Below, piece by piece: positions 56,262 to 64,000 of a stretch of DNA of 64,000 nucleotides. How positions within the stretch are numbered: the stretch's first letter is position 1; each line of letters starts with the position of its first letter. The notes below the pieces were generated by a model, which searched no databases, was not told where the DNA came from, and worked only from the letters and a program-made list of their open reading frames with translations. Origin of the DNA: an uncultured Dehalococcoidia bacterium (GTDB lineage: Bacteria > Chloroflexota > Dehalococcoidia > Lucifugimonadales > Lucifugimonadaceae); NCBI GenBank assembly GCA_913048295.1, contig CAJWWK010000001.1, positions 33,054 through 97,053 on the forward strand. Reading direction: 5' to 3'. Position numbers and translations under genes: made by a program.

Positions 56262-56937
56262 TTAGACCAGCCTCGAACTGCTCCACGTTCACTCGGGCCG
56301 TTGTTGCGGCTGCAAACAGATCGTCGAGCGACTCCTGGCTTAACGGAATCCCGTTCTCCGAGTTCTTTTTTCGGGTCGCATATTCCCGTTCGCCAGGCAT
56401 CCATATTCGGTCCACTCCCGGCGCTTTGCGGGTGTTGTGTACCTGTTGAATCGCCCGGTCGACCCGGCCGGTAAATTCTTCGGGGTCAACGAAGAATTCG
56501 ATATTGATCGCCATGAAGAAATGGCCGTCTTTTCCGGCTTCGGGGCCAACTTCCATGTTCCCGAGCTCAGTGCCATATGCAGCCCCCGAAAGCATCGACG
56601 AAAGTATTCCCATAATCAGCGCGAGGGACGCTCCCTTGTAGCCGCCGATCGGCCTGAGCAACCCGTCGATCGCCGCCAGTGGATCGGTCGTCGGGTGTCC
56701 GTCGGCATCGAGCGCCCAGCCTTCTTCGAGTTCCAGGCCTTTCTGGGCGTACACCCTGATCTTGCCGTGGGCCGTTCCGCTGAACGCGGCGTCGTACGAA
56801 ATCGGGTATTCATTTTTTGCCGGAACCGAAATGGCGAGCGGGTCGATACCCAGGATTCGCTCGGCGCCCCCATCCGGTGCCATTGTCGGTAGTGCGTTCG
56901 TGGTCGCGATGCCGATCATGCCGTGCCCAACGGCCAT
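56254..56937 (-). CDS. malate/L-lactate/ureidoglycolate dehydrogenase family, N-terminally truncated
   Basis: This is the C-terminal 227 residues of an Ldh2-type NAD(P)-dependent 2-hydroxyacid dehydrogenase, a family of about 340-360 aa. GMIGIATTNALPTMAPDGG, ILGIDPLAISVPA, GGYKGASLALIMGILSSMLSG and FFMAINIEFFVDPEEF are well conserved. The first ~115 residues, which help shape the active site, are missing: the transketolase-like gene ends 5 bases upstream of this ATG. It is probably a relic after deletion, though the remaining frame is intact. Confidence 0.75.
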   Translation of the reverse strand: MAVGHGMIGIATTNALPTMAPDGGAERILGIDPLAISVPAKNEYPISYDAAFSGTAHGKIRVYAQKGLELEEGWALDADGHPTTDPLAAIDGLLRPIGGYKGASLALIMGILSSMLSGAAYGTELGNMEVGPEAGKDGHFFMAINIEFFVDPEEFTGRVDRAIQQVHNTRKAPGVDRIWMPGEREYATRKKNSENGIPLSQESLDDLFAAATTARVNVEQFEAGLNG

Positions 56938-56942
56938 TTCAG

Positions 56943-59498
56943 TTAGCTGCTGGCGCCGTTGAATGCAGCCGCCTGGCGGGACATCCGGGCGTCGTGCTCA
57001 TCGGCGAATCGTTTCACGGCATTGAAGATCGAGTCCTTGTCGAGATGGGCCTCCTTGATGACATCGTCTTCAGTTCCGCCGGTCAGCCACTGGTTGTCCC
57101 AGTCCGATGTGAGCGAATACTCGTCGGTCAGCGGCCCGACCCCGGTGACCGGCCAGACTCGACGGGTCCCGGTGGTGACGACCATCATGTCGAACTTCGC
57201 GGCCTCGGGAAGGACACTGTCCCGGTAAGACTGTGGCTGACGGTCGAACAGCTCTTCGCTGATCGCCGCCACAACCTTCACATTCACCCCTGCCTCTTCG
57301 AGTTTTGGCAGAGTGCTGACTAGGTTCACGGTTGAACTCGAACCCTGCGAAACCACAACGCCATGCCTCGGCTTGTCAGGATCGAAGTCTCGTATTACGT
57401 AAAAGCCCTTTGCCGCCGCGTGCGGATCTGTATCTGCGAACTTGGTCCGGTCGGCAACCGTGAAATCAGGTCTCGCCACTTCCATCACAATGATGCCCAC
57501 CTTCGGGTCACGGGCCGCGATCTCGGCCGCCGCGAAGTAGCCCGCGGCTACGTCGTTGTAATCCCAGAAGCTCAGTACGATCACCTGTCCCTTCGGGAAT
57601 AGTTTCCATACTTGCGGGGAGAAGATTCCGAAGTGAGTCCGGGCATCAGCAGCCGTCTCGGGGCCGGAGTGACCGGCGAGAATATGTGCCACGCCGACCC
57701 TGAAAGGACTGTCCTGGTTCTGCTGGCTCCAGACGCGGAGGGGCAGGTACATCAGTGGCGTAAACGCACCGTAAGTACCCGAAATCGACCAGACTCCAAC
57801 GTGCTTGTTGGGATCCTTTGAAAGCGATTGGCTCGTGAAACCAACCGCCGTCGAGGCGTTGCCCGCTTCCTGGATAGCGGCTTTAAGGCGGGTGCCAACG
57901 ATGTTGTCGACAGGGTCGTAATGCCCCCACAGCGAGCCACTGTCGACATTTATCGATTCGAACAGGTCGGCGGCTACGATGACGAACCGATTTTCCGTGA
58001 CGTAGTTCACCCACTTGATAATTTCGGAAATCGCTCGGCGAGTGCCTTTCATCGCGCCGGGCTGCTCGAACAGAGTGATGCTCACTTCCTTCTTCTCACC
58101 GGTAATCGGATGCTCCGCGGTAACGGTAGTCGCCTCGGTCGGCAGGTTTTTCACGAGCAGCCGCTCATCCAGAAACGGGTCCGTGTCGGGGTCGACCCGC
58201 AGCGGGAGGTCGTCATTGACCTGATCGCCAATCTCCACGAGACGCTCTGAGAGCCAGTCGCCAAGACCGTTCTTGTCGAGCACTGAAAGCGCAATATCGA
58301 TATTGGTCTTCAGCTGGATTAGCCTCTCTCGAGTGTCGGTGACCCCACCATCGCGGATTCCCTCGAATGTGACACCGAACTTCTGCTCGAACGACTCAGC
58401 TAGGGCGACGAAATATTCACCGTTCATCGGCATGCCGTACGCGTGGCTCGCATTGCTGATGACCTGTGTCACACCCCCCGGTAGCATGCCGTCCGTCGCA
58501 CCGGGCCAGAATCCCTTTACCGTCTTGCCTACAACAATCATCGGTCGGCGGTCGGCTGGGTCCGAGTCCTCCATCGCCTTGAGCGCCGCCACTACCTGGT
58601 CGTAGTCATTGGCGTCGTCGAGGGTAATCACGTTCCACCCGTACGCAGACCACTGCTCTGCGATCCTGTATGTATCCTCCTTCACGACACTGCCGATAAG
58701 CTCATCGTCAATGCCAGCGTTGTTGTACGAAAGGAGCACTCGGAGCCGCTTGCCTACGCGCTGCGCAACGGCCTGCGTCTTGAACTCCTGGGAATGGCCC
58801 GAGGTAAGTGCGAACTCTCCCTCGATTGCGATAATTTTTAACGAAGGGTCAGCACCCATCATGTCCCAGAATGCGGCCTTGCCTGCGGCCGTCGCGATAC
58901 CGATGCCGGACGGGCCACCATTTACATCGTTGGTCAGGTCGGTTGATTCCGAGTGTCCGGCCAGTGCACGAATTCCGCGTATCCCGGCCTGTGCCATCAA
59001 CGGGTGATCCGCGAGATCGTTTTCTTCAAGAATTGTCTTCAGTGCACCGGCACCGCGACGGAATCCGAGCGCGTCAATGGCAAGCATCGATGTCTTCGGA
59101 TCGGCCTTGTATCGGTCATCCCCGGTCTCTGTGTGCTTCCGGTCAAGCGCCTCGCCCATGATTATCCACAGTGCATACATCACCGGAACGTTGTGCCCGC
59201 CGGCAAGCATGAACCTGTCCGCGAACGGGTGTTTGGGCCTACGGTAATCAAATGTCAGGCCGCCGTTTTCAGGGCCTGCCAGGTGGGACGCAACAGTGTA
59301 CGGCGCATAAGCCGTCGGACCGCCGAAATGACCGGTCTGGTGATAGTTACCAAGTAAAACAAGCGTCATCGATGTCAGGAAGCCAATATCCTCCAGACGC
59401 TCCCGGTCATACTCAGGTAGCTGCACCGAACGGTCGGTGATCGCCGGGGTCGTCTTCGCCGAGTGGATGGTGACGGTTGAACTACCGTTGGGTGACAT
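56943..59498 (-). CDS. transketolase-like ThDP enzyme (E1/transketolase superfamily)
   Basis: This protein of about 851 aa joins a ThDP-binding N-terminal half, a pyrimidine-binding middle and a transketolase C-terminal domain, as in transketolase or homodimeric pyruvate dehydrogenase E1. GNYHQTGHFGGPTAYAPYT, MLAGGHNVPVMYALW and NGGPSGIGIATAAGKA are seen. The classical GDG of the metal site is EGE (226-228), while the Asn pair is kept (YNNAGID, 259-260). The C-terminal half has RVGVAHILAGHSGPETAADARTH split over its middle. ATG 59498 is preferred over upstream codons, which encode an Arg-rich non-conserved stretch; GGAG lies 15 bases upstream. The substrate is uncertain. Confidence 0.8.
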   Translation of the reverse strand: MSPNGSSTVTIHSAKTTPAITDRSVQLPEYDRERLEDIGFLTSMTLVLLGNYHQTGHFGGPTAYAPYTVASHLAGPENGGLTFDYRRPKHPFADRFMLAGGHNVPVMYALWIIMGEALDRKHTETGDDRYKADPKTSMLAIDALGFRRGAGALKTILEENDLADHPLMAQAGIRGIRALAGHSESTDLTNDVNGGPSGIGIATAAGKAAFWDMMGADPSLKIIAIEGEFALTSGHSQEFKTQAVAQRVGKRLRVLLSYNNAGIDDELIGSVVKEDTYRIAEQWSAYGWNVITLDDANDYDQVVAALKAMEDSDPADRRPMIVVGKTVKGFWPGATDGMLPGGVTQVISNASHAYGMPMNGEYFVALAESFEQKFGVTFEGIRDGGVTDTRERLIQLKTNIDIALSVLDKNGLGDWLSERLVEIGDQVNDDLPLRVDPDTDPFLDERLLVKNLPTEATTVTAEHPITGEKKEVSITLFEQPGAMKGTRRAISEIIKWVNYVTENRFVIVAADLFESINVDSGSLWGHYDPVDNIVGTRLKAAIQEAGNASTAVGFTSQSLSKDPNKHVGVWSISGTYGAFTPLMYLPLRVWSQQNQDSPFRVGVAHILAGHSGPETAADARTHFGIFSPQVWKLFPKGQVIVLSFWDYNDVAAGYFAAAEIAARDPKVGIIVMEVARPDFTVADRTKFADTDPHAAAKGFYVIRDFDPDKPRHGVVVSQGSSSTVNLVSTLPKLEEAGVNVKVVAAISEELFDRQPQSYRDSVLPEAAKFDMMVVTTGTRRVWPVTGVGPLTDEYSLTSDWDNQWLTGGTEDDVIKEAHLDKDSIFNAVKRFADEHDARMSRQAAAFNGASS

Positions 59499-59752
59499 AC
59501 GCTTGAATACTCCAGTCGAATCACAAAAACTATCGCAAAGGGTCACGCGCCAGACGCGCGACCTCTCAACGAACTTTACGCCGCGTTCGCGGCCGTCAGA
59601 ATATCTGCGAAACGCCTTCCACACCAGCCCGTAACGGCCCTATCCGGGTACTATCCCTACGGGAAGTTCTCCCGCCCCCGGCGATTTATTCCCAGTTACT
59701 CATGCTGTCAGACTGTAACGACGCAGAAACAAAACGACAGGGGATGTGAAAC

Positions 59753-61252
59753 ATGACCGACCATTCGACTTCCCGAACACATCAGAACTACATCGGCGGT
59801 GTGTGGTGCGATTCTGTTTCCGGGCAGCATTATCCCATCGTGAATCCCGCGCATACCACGCAGGTGGTCGGTCAATTCCAGGCCAGCCTTCCACAGGACG
59901 CCGAGAATGCGATCGCGGCGGCCAGCGCCGCCGCTAAAGGGTGGGCGAATACATCCGCTCCACAACGGGGAGCGATTCTGTATCGGGTGCTTGATGTGAT
60001 GGCCCGGCGCGCCGACGAACTTGCCGAGGCGATAACCCTAGAGGAAGGAAAACCAATCGCCGATGCCACAGGCGAAGTAAAGCGCGCGATGAACATCATC
60101 GAATACGCCGCGGGCGAGGGTCGCCGACTGTTCGGCTATACCACGCCGTCAGAACTACCCGACACTTTCGCCTACACAGTCAAGCGACCCATCGGAGTCG
60201 TGGCGATCATCACCCCCTGGAACTTCCCTCTGGCGATCCCCGCATGGAAGATCGCACCCGCCCTGGTCTGCGGCAACACGATCGTTTACAAACCGGCTTC
60301 CGCCACACCACTATCCGCTGTGAAACTGGTCGAAATCTTCGAAGAGGCCGGGCTTCCTGCGGGCGTTTTGAATCTTGTGACCGGTCCGGGCGCATCGGTA
60401 GGTAACACACTGGTGGAGGATGAACGGGTCGGCGGGATTTCCTTTACAGGCTCAACCGAAATCGGCACTTCGATCACCGCACGCGGGTCAGAACTGTTGA
60501 AAAAAGTTCAGTGCGAAATGGGCGGCAAAAACGCCGCTATCATCCTGAACGATGCCGATCTCGACAAGGCGGTTCCGGGTGTGGTGCAGGGCGCTTTCGG
60601 CTCAACCGGCCAACGCTGCACCGCAACTTCGCGGGCGATAGTCGAAGATGGAATCTACAACGAGTTCATGGACGCCCTGCTGGCACAGACAGAGGCTTTG
60701 ACAGTTGGCGATGGGATGGACTCTTCAAAGGACGTGGCACCGCTTGCAAGCAGGAACCAGCTCGATACGGTTCTCGAATACATCGGAATCGGCACTGAAG
60801 AGGGTGCCCGGCTAACGTTCGGTGGCCACCAGTTGCGCGGCGACGAATTTGACGAGGGTTACTATGTCGAGCCGACGATATTTACCGATGTGGCAACGAG
60901 TATGCGCATCGCCCGGGAAGAGATTTTCGGGCCCGTGCTTAGCGTGTTCCGAGCATCTGACCTGCAGGACGCCGTTCGCATTTCCAACGATGTCGACTTC
61001 GGTCTTTCGTCGTCGGTCTACACACGAGACCTGGTCCAGGCCCACGAATACATCAACACCGCCGAAACTGGAATGGTCCACGTCAACGCCCCAACTCTGG
61101 GTGGAGAGGTGCACCTTCCCTTCGGTGGTCTTGGGGCTTCCGGCACAGGCCAGCGCGAACAGGGCACTGAAGGATTCGACTTCTTCACCGAAACCATCAG
61201 CGTCTACATCGACCACTCGGCAGGCGCGAAGGAAAGATCCAGATTTATTTAG
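59753..61252 (+). CDS. NAD(P)-dependent aldehyde dehydrogenase
   Basis: This 499-aa enzyme has the conserved [19 protein letters not shown], cofactor segment [11 protein letters not shown], catalytic Glu255 ([12 protein letters not shown]) and catalytic Cys289 ([13 protein letters not shown]). The closest remembered groups are 2,5-dioxovalerate and succinate-semialdehyde dehydrogenases. In this cluster it could oxidise an aldehyde formed by the alcohol dehydrogenase or in sugar-acid breakdown. It is divergent from the transketolase-like gene. Confidence 0.92.
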   Translation: MTDHSTSRTHQNYIGGVWCDSVSGQHYPIVNPAHTTQVVGQFQASLPQDAENAIAAASAAAKGWANTSAPQRGAILYRVLDVMARRADELAEAITLEEGKPIADATGEVKRAMNIIEYAAGEGRRLFGYTTPSELPDTFAYTVKRPIGVVAIITPWNFPLAIPAWKIAPALVCGNTIVYKPASATPLSAVKLVEIFEEAGLPAGVLNLVTGPGASVGNTLVEDERVGGISFTGSTEIGTSITARGSELLKKVQCEMGGKNAAIILNDADLDKAVPGVVQGAFGSTGQRCTATSRAIVEDGIYNEFMDALLAQTEALTVGDGMDSSKDVAPLASRNQLDTVLEYIGIGTEEGARLTFGGHQLRGDEFDEGYYVEPTIFTDVATSMRIAREEIFGPVLSVFRASDLQDAVRISNDVDFGLSSSVYTRDLVQAHEYINTAETGMVHVNAPTLGGEVHLPFGGLGASGTGQREQGTEGFDFFTETISVYIDHSAGAKERSRFI

Positions 61253-61256
61253 GAGA

Positions 61257-61457
61257 TCACCTGAATTTCCAACTTCGCCGCTTTGACCTGACCCACACAA
61301 ACGTATCCAGTTGAAAGATCAGATACTGGATGAATTGAAGGGAGGCAGAAATGCCAAGGAGGGTCAAGAGAAGTGCGGGCGAGACTTCCAATTGCTTGGA
61401 GAGTGCTCGCAGCGATAGGCCTAGATATTCTTGCCTAGTTCGTATTTTCGTCAGCAT
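61257..61457 (-). CDS. small putative helix-turn-helix protein
   Basis: This 66-residue frame has a possible helix-turn-helix in its first half (QEYLGLSLRALSKQLEVSPA) and a hydrophobic second half that does not look like a regulator. It may be a shortened Xre-like gene. The ATG sits on the edge of an 11-bp inverted repeat, an arrangement seen for self-regulating repressors. There is no ribosome-binding site, so the message would be leaderless. It could also be chance. Confidence 0.3.
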   Translation of the reverse strand: MLTKIRTRQEYLGLSLRALSKQLEVSPALLLTLLGISASLQFIQYLIFQLDTFVWVRSKRRSWKFR

Positions 61458-61488
61458 GTAAACACTTGACCTTTACAAAGTGTTTACA
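61457..61488. repeat. 11-bp perfect inverted repeat, possible operator
   Basis: TGTAAACACTT (61457-61467) and AAGTGTTTACA (61478-61488) are perfect reverse complements with a 10-base spacer. The repeat abuts the start codon of the small HTH-like frame and lies 66 bases upstream of the tRNA-Arg gene. The symmetry and size fit a dimeric regulator site. Confidence 0.6.
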
Positions 61489-61554
61489 AATCACCGATAT
61501 AGACCATCTCTAAATCATCAAATCTGCTTAATTTGAACTTAGAATAGTCACCAC

Positions 61555-61630
61555 GCCCCTGTAGCTCAGTGGATAGAGCAGTAGTTTCCTAAACTACGTG
61601 TCGCGTGTTCGATTCACGCCAGGGGTACCA
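61555..61630 (+). tRNA. tRNA-Arg (anticodon CCU)
   Basis: A full cloverleaf was folded by hand: acceptor GCCCCTG with CAGGGGT, D-stem GCTC/GAGC, anticodon stem GTAGT/ACTAC with loop TTCCTAA, T-stem GCGTG/CACGC with loop TTCGATT, discriminator A and an encoded CCA at 61628-61630. Anticodon CCU reads AGG (Arg). Confidence 0.96.
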
Positions 61631-62039
61631 CTGAAATCACGTTCAAGTCGGCTAGTTCAGGTAAAAACCGAACTGCCGACTTGTCGCGATTGACAGCCAC
61701 CGGTTCGGATTGACGCCCATTTGAATGCAATGGTGACATTTGACAGCATCGCTGGCGCAAGTGACCTGCCCCCAGAACCTGTACCAGTCAGATTAGTACG
61801 CTTGACCCTTCACAAACACACTCGCAAAAGCCCACAATGTTCTCATCGGCAAACGACGCAGCAATCGTCGGCTGAAGCCCGGATAGGTGAACCCTTAATT
61901 CGGCTTTCCAACCGACAACTGCGTCCTCTTTGCCGTCCTCAACAGGACACTGTCCAACCACCGCACCCTCGACGAAACTCAAGATGAATCCCAGCATCAG
62001 TAGCGAACATGTAACGGTTTCCGAGTATCGTTTGAACAC
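61631..62039. other. intergenic region after tRNA-Arg
   Basis: This 409-base gap contains the tRNA 3' hairpin at 61644-61683 and no supported gene. I looked for an integrase or a repeated tRNA 3' end, signs of an island using this tRNA as attachment site, and saw none. Confidence 0.55.
61644..61683 (+). terminator. long hairpin after tRNA-Arg, probable terminator
   Basis: The 5' arm 61644-61658 pairs with 61670-61683 over 14 bp with one bulged T; the loop is 11 bases. It starts 13 bases after the tRNA CCA. No U-run follows. Confidence 0.6.
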
Positions 62040-63371
62040 ATGACGGAACACACTCCAGGCAGCGATTCTGAACAGATCGTCGAACGATCCGATTCCGATA
62101 CTGAAGTTGAAATCAGCCCGCGGCCAACCGCGCGCCAGAGCTGGCTTAAAAGCAGGGTCGAACGGTGGCGTCAATCCGGTTTGATCACAGACGAACAGTC
62201 CCAGGCCATAATGGATTTCGAATCGGTTGGCACGCCCAGGTTCCGACTCGGAATCCGGTTCAACAGACTCATCGTCGTGCTTTCCACACTCGGAGCCGTC
62301 CTGATCGCCTCCGGCATTATCTCGTTTGTCGCAGCCAACTGGCAGGGCATGCCCGCGATGGCAAAGCTCTTCCTGCTGATCGGGGGCCAGACCGCTGCCT
62401 ACTGGATCGGATACCAACTCCAGTTCGTTCGCGGGTACCCGCGAGTCGGCGAAGCGATCATGTTTACAGGTGCCGTATGGTTCGGAGCGAACGTCTTCCT
62501 CGTGGCCCAGAGCTACCACCTCGGTACCGACAACCCCGATTTGATGATCCTGTGGTTCCTGGGTGTTCTGCCCCTCGCCTACCTCGCCAGATCAACATCA
62601 GTAACTGTGATGGCAGTCGGCATCTTCACTGTTGGCGTTTCGTGGAAAGCGGCCACCTGGGTCGACGGTCCTGAAAGCGCTTTTCTGGTCATGGGCAGCC
62701 TGTTTCTCACAGCCGCCCTGTTGTACTCGATCGGGATGCTGCACCTGCGCCGTGCGAACCTCAAATTACATGCAGGCCCATACCTCATCAGCGGGGCACT
62801 GCTGGCCATCGGACTGGCTTATGTCCTCACCTTCAACGAGGTGTTCGAAGATACGCGATCGCTGACCATTCTCGATTTCCAGACACTCAGTGGCTCGTAT
62901 CTGGCCCTGGCGGGAATTCTCTCCGCAGTCACGGTCGCGGCACTCGTGGTCGCCGTCAGAAATTCGGATAACAACGCCGGAAACCCCATAGGGAGGTACG
63001 CCGAACCGGGCGTCGTCGCCCTCGTCATTGCCTTCGGCTGGTTCACAGCCACGCTTCCGTTCAACTCGATCGCGCTTTACGTCACCGCCTTCAACCTCCT
63101 GCTCGTACTGCTTATATTCGGCTCGATTGTGCTGGGGATCATCAACCGGCGCGAAGCGCTGATAAACGTGGGAATCATCTTCTTTGTGATCGACCTATCG
63201 ACCCGATATATCGAGCTCACAGTCGACATGCTCGACACCTCGCTGGCCTTCGTCGTCGGCGGCCTGCTGCTACTCGGAGTTGGCTACGGGATGGAACGGG
63301 CCAGGCGCCAGTTGCTGCGCCAGTTCGGAATTACGCGCGACCACGGGACAGAGGCGAACAATGACTCCTAA
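62040..63371 (+). CDS. DUF2157 multi-pass membrane protein
   Basis: This 443-aa protein has an acidic N-terminal cytoplasmic part with the DUF2157 start (WRQSGLITDEQSQAIMDFE), then about twelve hydrophobic helices. The family hallmark IISFVAANWQGMPAMAKLF is present. Function is unknown. In many bacteria DUF2157 is followed by a GDYXXLXY-domain gene, as here, with an 11-base overlap, so the two are likely partners in one membrane complex. Confidence 0.88.
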   Translation: MTEHTPGSDSEQIVERSDSDTEVEISPRPTARQSWLKSRVERWRQSGLITDEQSQAIMDFESVGTPRFRLGIRFNRLIVVLSTLGAVLIASGIISFVAANWQGMPAMAKLFLLIGGQTAAYWIGYQLQFVRGYPRVGEAIMFTGAVWFGANVFLVAQSYHLGTDNPDLMILWFLGVLPLAYLARSTSVTVMAVGIFTVGVSWKAATWVDGPESAFLVMGSLFLTAALLYSIGMLHLRRANLKLHAGPYLISGALLAIGLAYVLTFNEVFEDTRSLTILDFQTLSGSYLALAGILSAVTVAALVVAVRNSDNNAGNPIGRYAEPGVVALVIAFGWFTATLPFNSIALYVTAFNLLLVLLIFGSIVLGIINRREALINVGIIFFVIDLSTRYIELTVDMLDTSLAFVVGGLLLLGVGYGMERARRQLLRQFGITRDHGTEANNDS

Positions 63372-63903
63372 CGCCAAACGCCTATTCATAGCCGTTATCG
63401 CCGTTCAGATCGTGTTTCTGCTCGGACTGGTCGGGTACAGGGAGTCGATCCTCAGCCTGGGCAGGACCGCAGTGCTGGAGACGGTTCCGGTAGATCCTCG
63501 TGATCTCTTCAAAGGCGAATACGTCACGCTCCGTTACGAGATCAGCACAATCGGAGAGGGTTCGCTGGCTCCCCTGAAGAATCAATACTTTTTGGAAGGG
63601 GAAATAAACGAGGGCGACACGGTGTACGTCAACCTGACAAACATCGACAGCGATGTCTACCGTCTGTTCGTTCAGGCAGACAAACCATCGCCCTACGCCG
63701 ACCTCTACATCAAAGGGCGCGCTACCCAGGTGCGAAACGGCACTGTGACAATCGAATATGGAATCGAACAGTATTTCCTCCCCGAAGGCCGCGGCAAAGA
63801 AATCGAAACTGCCGACGATGTCAAGGTCAGGGTATCGATCAACCGCTCAGGAACCGCGGCCATCAAGGAACTGATCGTCGATGGCACAGTCTGGCGTCCC
63901 TAG
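63361..63903 (+). CDS. GDYXXLXY-domain membrane-anchored protein
   Basis: This 180-aa protein has one N-terminal membrane helix (RLFIAVIAVQIVFLLGLVGY) and an exported domain with the signature FKGEYVTLRYEIS (GDYxxLxY with Glu for Asp) after VPVDPRDL. YFLPEGRGKEIE near the C-terminus is also typical. ATG 63361 is chosen because it overlaps the end of the DUF2157 gene and puts the helix at the N-terminus. The function of the pair is unknown. Confidence 0.85.
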   Translation: MTPNAKRLFIAVIAVQIVFLLGLVGYRESILSLGRTAVLETVPVDPRDLFKGEYVTLRYEISTIGEGSLAPLKNQYFLEGEINEGDTVYVNLTNIDSDVYRLFVQADKPSPYADLYIKGRATQVRNGTVTIEYGIEQYFLPEGRGKEIETADDVKVRVSINRSGTAAIKELIVDGTVWRP

Positions 63904-64000
63904 TACCGGTCGCTTGCCGGACAGGCGCGGCCCTCGGCCAGCGGGAAACTCGTCGCTTGTTACAGTGTCAACTGGGAATTGCAGCCGATCACGCAGCTAA

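Noticed and set aside
61788-62519. 243-codon open frame on the minus strand opposite the DUF2157 gene
   Set aside because: It is antisense to a clear membrane protein, has no conserved motif or ribosome-binding site, and its composition mirrors the codon bias of the + gene.
1-64000. CRISPR array, prophage or insertion sequence
   Set aside because: No regularly spaced repeat series, transposase, integrase or phage structural gene was seen; the recombinase-like part at 31.5 kb lacks any catalytic domain.

Overview
The window is a gene-dense stretch (roughly mid-50s % G+C by eye) of a bacterial chromosome, probably a marine or deep-water Chloroflexota of the SAR202/Dehalococcoidia type. This placement is inferred from gene content: an archaellin-type flagellin, an rpmH-rnpA-yidD-yidC-jag block with a beta-propeller lipoprotein inserted, Thr/Pro-rich lipoproteins, a LarA-family protein beside a large FAD/Fe-S oxidase, and many catabolic dehydrogenases. 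No phylogeny could be run. TGA acts as an ordinary stop in most genes, so the code is standard.

Layout. 1-14.3 kb: glutamate synthase (gltB partial, gltD), NAD synthetase, an HtrA-type lipoprotein protease, a LysR regulator, recA with an SOS-like promoter, a CNNM/CBS membrane protein and tilS, all on +; then nicotinate phosphoribosyltransferase on -. 14.4-20.4 kb (-): a glycosyltransferase, purH, purM, purF behind a near-consensus promoter with a structured leader, and tlyA. 20.4-26.2 kb (+): a UbiA-type prenyltransferase, a membrane heterodisulfide-reductase-like Fe-S protein, a DNA methyltransferase coupled to a putative nuclease, and a membrane-anchored thioredoxin-fold gene whose frame crosses an in-frame UGA exactly where the first redox Cys belongs. 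26.3-31.2 kb (-): a PfkB kinase and the jag-yidC-propeller-yidD-rnpA-rpmH block. 31.4-38.9 kb: a GreA-type factor with an extra N-terminal domain, TerC, a D-lactate-dehydrogenase-like FAD/Fe-S protein, LarA and a transaldolase-family protein. 39.2-48.6 kb: an interrupted archaellin gene, a SelA-like PLP enzyme, rlmN, a GH63-like hydrolase, pstB-phoU, a MEMO-family gene with a decayed front end, and a two-gene unit behind a double SOS-like operator. 48.8-61.3 kb: cinA, a Cys-repeat lipoprotein, and a cluster of organic-acid/sugar oxidoreductases ending in an aldehyde dehydrogenase. 61.5-64 kb: a tRNA-Arg(CCU) and a DUF2157/GDYXXLXY membrane pair.

How the genes work together: nitrogen assimilation (gltBD) and NAD supply (nadE, nicotinate phosphoribosyltransferase) sit beside purine synthesis (purFMH). 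The 51-61 kb block, with LarA and the FAD/Fe-S oxidase, suggests growth on hydroxyacids and sugar-derived acids. The observations most worth following up are the candidate UxxC selenoprotein (25675-26160), the double SOS-like operator shared in form with recA (48.6 kb), the GreA fusion, the five-fold Cys-pair repeat lipoprotein, the methyltransferase-nuclease pair and the broken archaellin gene.
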